64,000 nt of DNA from assembly GCF_013396335.1 (NCBI RefSeq), contig NZ_JABWSY010000017.1:1-64000 (forward strand). The letters are read 5' to 3'. Under the pieces are notes generated by a model. It made no database searches and had not been told where the DNA came from. It worked only from the letters and a program-made list of their open reading frames with translations. Shown here piece by piece: positions 61,875-64,000 of this stretch. The translations under genes and the position numbers were made by a program. The stretch's first letter is position 1; each line of letters starts with the position of its first letter. The stretch comes from Bacillus sp. EB106-08-02-XG196 (GTDB taxonomy: Bacteria; Bacillota; Bacilli; Bacillales; Cytobacillaceae).

Positions 61875-62888
61875 CTAGTAAGCCATTTTACGGTAATATC
61901 TGCGAGTCTCTAACGGATGGTTTCTTTCACGCTCAAGATATACACTGATTCGGCCCGTTAATGCCCAGTTCAGGCAGATCGCAAAGTGTTTTCTAAATTC
62001 ATCACTAACTCCTTCCAAGCGGTAATCCTTTGTATCGATAATGAACAATTCGTTGGTGATATTTTCTGCGAATCGTTCCACACGTTCCACCAATGGACGA
62101 GTTTCATCTTCGCCCTTGAATAAAATCACACTTGTATCCTCTTCAACCAGCTCAAGCGTGCCGTGGAAGAATTCAGCCGCATGGATGGATTTAGACTTGA
62201 TCCACTGCATTTCTTCCAAGATACACATTGCGTAGGAATAAGTGTTCCCCCACAGATTTCCGGCCCCAACCAGCATATGGTAATCGGTATTTTTATGTTT
62301 AATCGCGAATTGCTCAGCTTGTGAGTCGAATTGCTCTAACGCATCGACGATACCTTGTGGCAAGAGGGAAATTTCCTTTGCAAACTGATCATATTGCGGA
62401 AACTCATCATTGTTATGAATAAAACGGAACGTAAGCAGCTGTAGGTGAATAAAGAAAGTGTCAAACGAATGCTTCTCATGACCAGTGGAGATGCAGTAAT
62501 CAACAACCTCAGCCAATAGCGTGCCTTGTTCTGCAACTAGTCCAATCGTTGTCGCACCCTTGCTTTTACAGAACTCAGCAGCGGCTACTGTTTCTTTTGT
62601 CGTGCCAGTAACTGAAGCAAAGATACAAACAGAATCCTTGGTCAAGTGGCGATTATTCATCACCATAAGCTCAGCGGCAATTTCCGCATGTACCTCCAGA
62701 GTGGAATTAGACCTTAAGATATACTCATATGGATACATCATCGCAATCGTCCCGCCGGAACCGATTAGGAAAATATTTTTAAATCCTTTAGCCGAAATAC
62801 TATCAACAACCTTCTCAATTTCCTCTCTCTTCGCGATGGCCTCTTTCCCAACCAATTGTAAAAATAACTCCGCATCAAATTTCAACAT
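61875..62888 (-). CDS. SIS-domain protein, fructosamine deglycase-like (paralogue 2)
   Basis: 337 residues with two SIS domains: IFLIGSGGTIAMMYP, SVTGTTKETVAAAEF and RNHPLETRRYY at the end. Catalytic Glu and His are kept in EMQW...FFHG. Start at ATG 62888 (GGAGG before it); an in-frame start at 62903 is less likely. Separated from paralogue 3 by 13 bases. The substrate is probably a phosphorylated sugar-amine adduct. Confidence 0.87.
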   Translation of the reverse strand: MLKFDAELFLQLVGKEAIAKREEIEKVVDSISAKGFKNIFLIGSGGTIAMMYPYEYILRSNSTLEVHAEIAAELMVMNNRHLTKDSVCIFASVTGTTKETVAAAEFCKSKGATTIGLVAEQGTLLAEVVDYCISTGHEKHSFDTFFIHLQLLTFRFIHNNDEFPQYDQFAKEISLLPQGIVDALEQFDSQAEQFAIKHKNTDYHMLVGAGNLWGNTYSYAMCILEEMQWIKSKSIHAAEFFHGTLELVEEDTSVILFKGEDETRPLVERVERFAENITNELFIIDTKDYRLEGVSDEFRKHFAICLNWALTGRISVYLERERNHPLETRRYYRKMAY

Positions 62889-62940
62889 GTACACTACCTC
62901 CAAATTTTTATTAGAATTATTAGGACTACTTTTTTATGAT

Positions 62941-62969
62941 TACTTTTTGGTGCCTGACACCAAAAAGTA
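62941..62969. repeat. perfect hairpin with GGTGCCTGACACC core
   Basis: TACTTTTTGGTG-CCTGA-CACCAAAAAGTA, a perfect 12-bp stem with a 5-base loop between two SIS genes. The core recurs in many Bacillus genomes. It may attenuate or stabilise the mRNA between frlB and the next gene. Confidence 0.8.
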
Positions 62970-62984
62970 ACACCGCCAACATTT

Positions 62985-63950
62985 TTAATACGGTACTTTC
63001 CACATATATCTTCTTGTACTTAGTGGATGGTTTCGGGCTGTTGCTAGTTCTTCTGCATATTGGCGCAGAATGGTTTGCAGGACGAGTGGTGCTATGTAGC
63101 CTTTGACGCTTTCTGCTACACCTGTCAGATCAAAGTCCTTTGCATCCAGGACGACAACTCTTTCGCCATATCTTTGGGTGAATTCCAATGAGCGTTCTTC
63201 TAATGGCCTGGTCTCATCTAAACCTAACAGCTGAATTACTGGTACGTTTTGATCCAAGACTTCAAACGGCCCGTGGAAATATTCCCCGGCATGGAGAGCG
63301 TGGGAGTGAATCCACTGCATTTCCATCAGCAGGCAAATTGCAAACCAATAAGCAGTTCCATAATTCGCGCCACTCGCCATCGTGTAAATTACTTTTTCAT
63401 CCTTATAGGATTGAGCAAATTCCTTAGCCTGGTCTAAATACTTTTCTTTCTCCTGTACCATTATTTGATCTAATTTCTCTAAGGAGGAAACGACTTCGGA
63501 AAACTTTTCATTCCCTTCTTTCGCAGCCAATAGTCCAAAAACAAGTTCCAACATCACGGCTGGTGACTCATTCACATACTTCGCTTCTTTCCCATCTTCA
63601 TAAACAACCACATACTCAGATGCTTCCGCAAGCGGTGATCCCGGGTCAAAGGTTAACGAGACGGTCAGTGCACCTTTTTCCCGTGCAAAGCGGGCAGCCT
63701 CTACTGTCTCCGGTGTTTTTCCAAAGTGGGAGCACAAAATCACCAGCGATTTCTCGTTAAGTCTCCTCGGGTTACGATGCACGAACTCATTGGAACTATA
63801 CAAGTCCGAGTCAATCGTTGCACTTTCTCGGTCTAATACGTATTTACTTGCATACATGAGTGATGAAGAGCCACCACAGCCTACGAAATAGACACGATCG
63901 AGGTCCCGTTCTTTAAAGGCATCCAATGCCTTTTGTAAGTTTGGTAACAT
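62985..63950 (-). CDS. frlB: fructosamine-6-phosphate deglycase FrlB
   Basis: 321 residues. SIS motifs VYFVGCGGSSSLMY and CSHFGKTPETVEAA, then YTMASGANYG, EMQWIHSHALHAGEYFHG with the catalytic Glu/His pair, LGLDETRPLEER and RNHPLSTRRYMWKVPY. As I recall it, B. subtilis FrlB is very similar over the whole length. It splits fructosamine 6-phosphates to glucose 6-phosphate and the free amine. AAAGGAGG stands seven bases before the ATG; bases 63951-64000 beyond it probably hold the end of an upstream gene of the same operon. Confidence 0.93.
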   Translation of the reverse strand: MLPNLQKALDAFKERDLDRVYFVGCGGSSSLMYASKYVLDRESATIDSDLYSSNEFVHRNPRRLNEKSLVILCSHFGKTPETVEAARFAREKGALTVSLTFDPGSPLAEASEYVVVYEDGKEAKYVNESPAVMLELVFGLLAAKEGNEKFSEVVSSLEKLDQIMVQEKEKYLDQAKEFAQSYKDEKVIYTMASGANYGTAYWFAICLLMEMQWIHSHALHAGEYFHGPFEVLDQNVPVIQLLGLDETRPLEERSLEFTQRYGERVVVLDAKDFDLTGVAESVKGYIAPLVLQTILRQYAEELATARNHPLSTRRYMWKVPY

Positions 63951-64000
63951 TTTTTATCCTCCTTTATTTATTGACTTTGACAGATGAAACTCACTTTGCG

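Overview
The window is chromosomal DNA from a low-GC Gram-positive of the Bacillaceae. Evidence: a Bacillus-type 16S rRNA 5' end with two tandem sigma-A promoters, the glcT-ptsG pair with a near-textbook GlcT antitermination site, the B. subtilis-like block yeaC-yeaD-yebA-guaA-pbuG with two guanine-type purine riboswitches, and AGGAGG-type ribosome binding sites throughout. A Neobacillus/Mesobacillus/Bacillus-like organism is my inference; the genus cannot be fixed from this stretch. Most genes lie on the minus strand; only the block at 50.9-57.3 kb is on the plus strand.

Layout. 0-0.8 kb: 16S 5' end, rrn promoters and three 52-bp tandem repeats. 0.75-3.9 kb: glucose PTS permease and its antiterminator GlcT. 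3.9-7.2 kb: a drug-export type ABC transporter (one ATPase, two permeases; LnrLMN-like). 7.3-10.8 kb: guanine/hypoxanthine permease and GMP synthetase, each behind its own purine riboswitch. 10.8-15.1 kb: MoxR ATPase, DUF58 and transglutaminase genes. 15.4-35.6 kb: a large type VII (ESX/WXG100) secretion locus. 35.9-42.5 kb: a yxe-type operon for uptake and breakdown of a modified cysteine, with a fumarase-superfamily lyase where B. subtilis has a monooxygenase. 42.8-49.7 kb: a PotABCD-type ABC transporter co-transcribed with adenine deaminase and a second deaminase. 49.97-50.76 kb: an insertion-sequence graveyard. 50.9-57.3 kb: GntR regulator, two M20 amidohydrolases around an MFS transporter, and a GH20 hexosaminidase. 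57.5-59.7 kb: a 3-hydroxyacyl-CoA dehydrogenase, a composite small ORF and a repeat-rich gap. 59.7-64 kb: a PfkB sugar kinase and three tandem SIS-domain deglycase-like genes of the fructosamine (frl/gfr) type.

The most unusual part is the secretion locus. It has the EssC/YukB motor, the ubiquitin-like YukD and two WXG100 proteins, but I find no EsaA, EssA or canonical EssB. Instead the same gene run encodes an apparently active Ser/Thr kinase with the EssB layout (cytoplasmic kinase, one membrane helix, extracytoplasmic helical repeats), a PP2C phosphatase, an FHA protein, a membrane protein with five evenly spaced acidic-Thr motifs, and a 1628-residue Ig-repeat surface protein. It also carries a lipase-like candidate effector with its helical part at the C-terminus, next to a lipoprotein and a small helical protein, resembling the TslA reverse-domain lipase toxins of S. 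aureus. A second candidate effector module at 33.5-35.6 kb is bracketed by copies of a palindromic Bacillus repeat. I read this as a phosphorylation-controlled type VII variant; the individual domains are well supported, the system-level role is inference.
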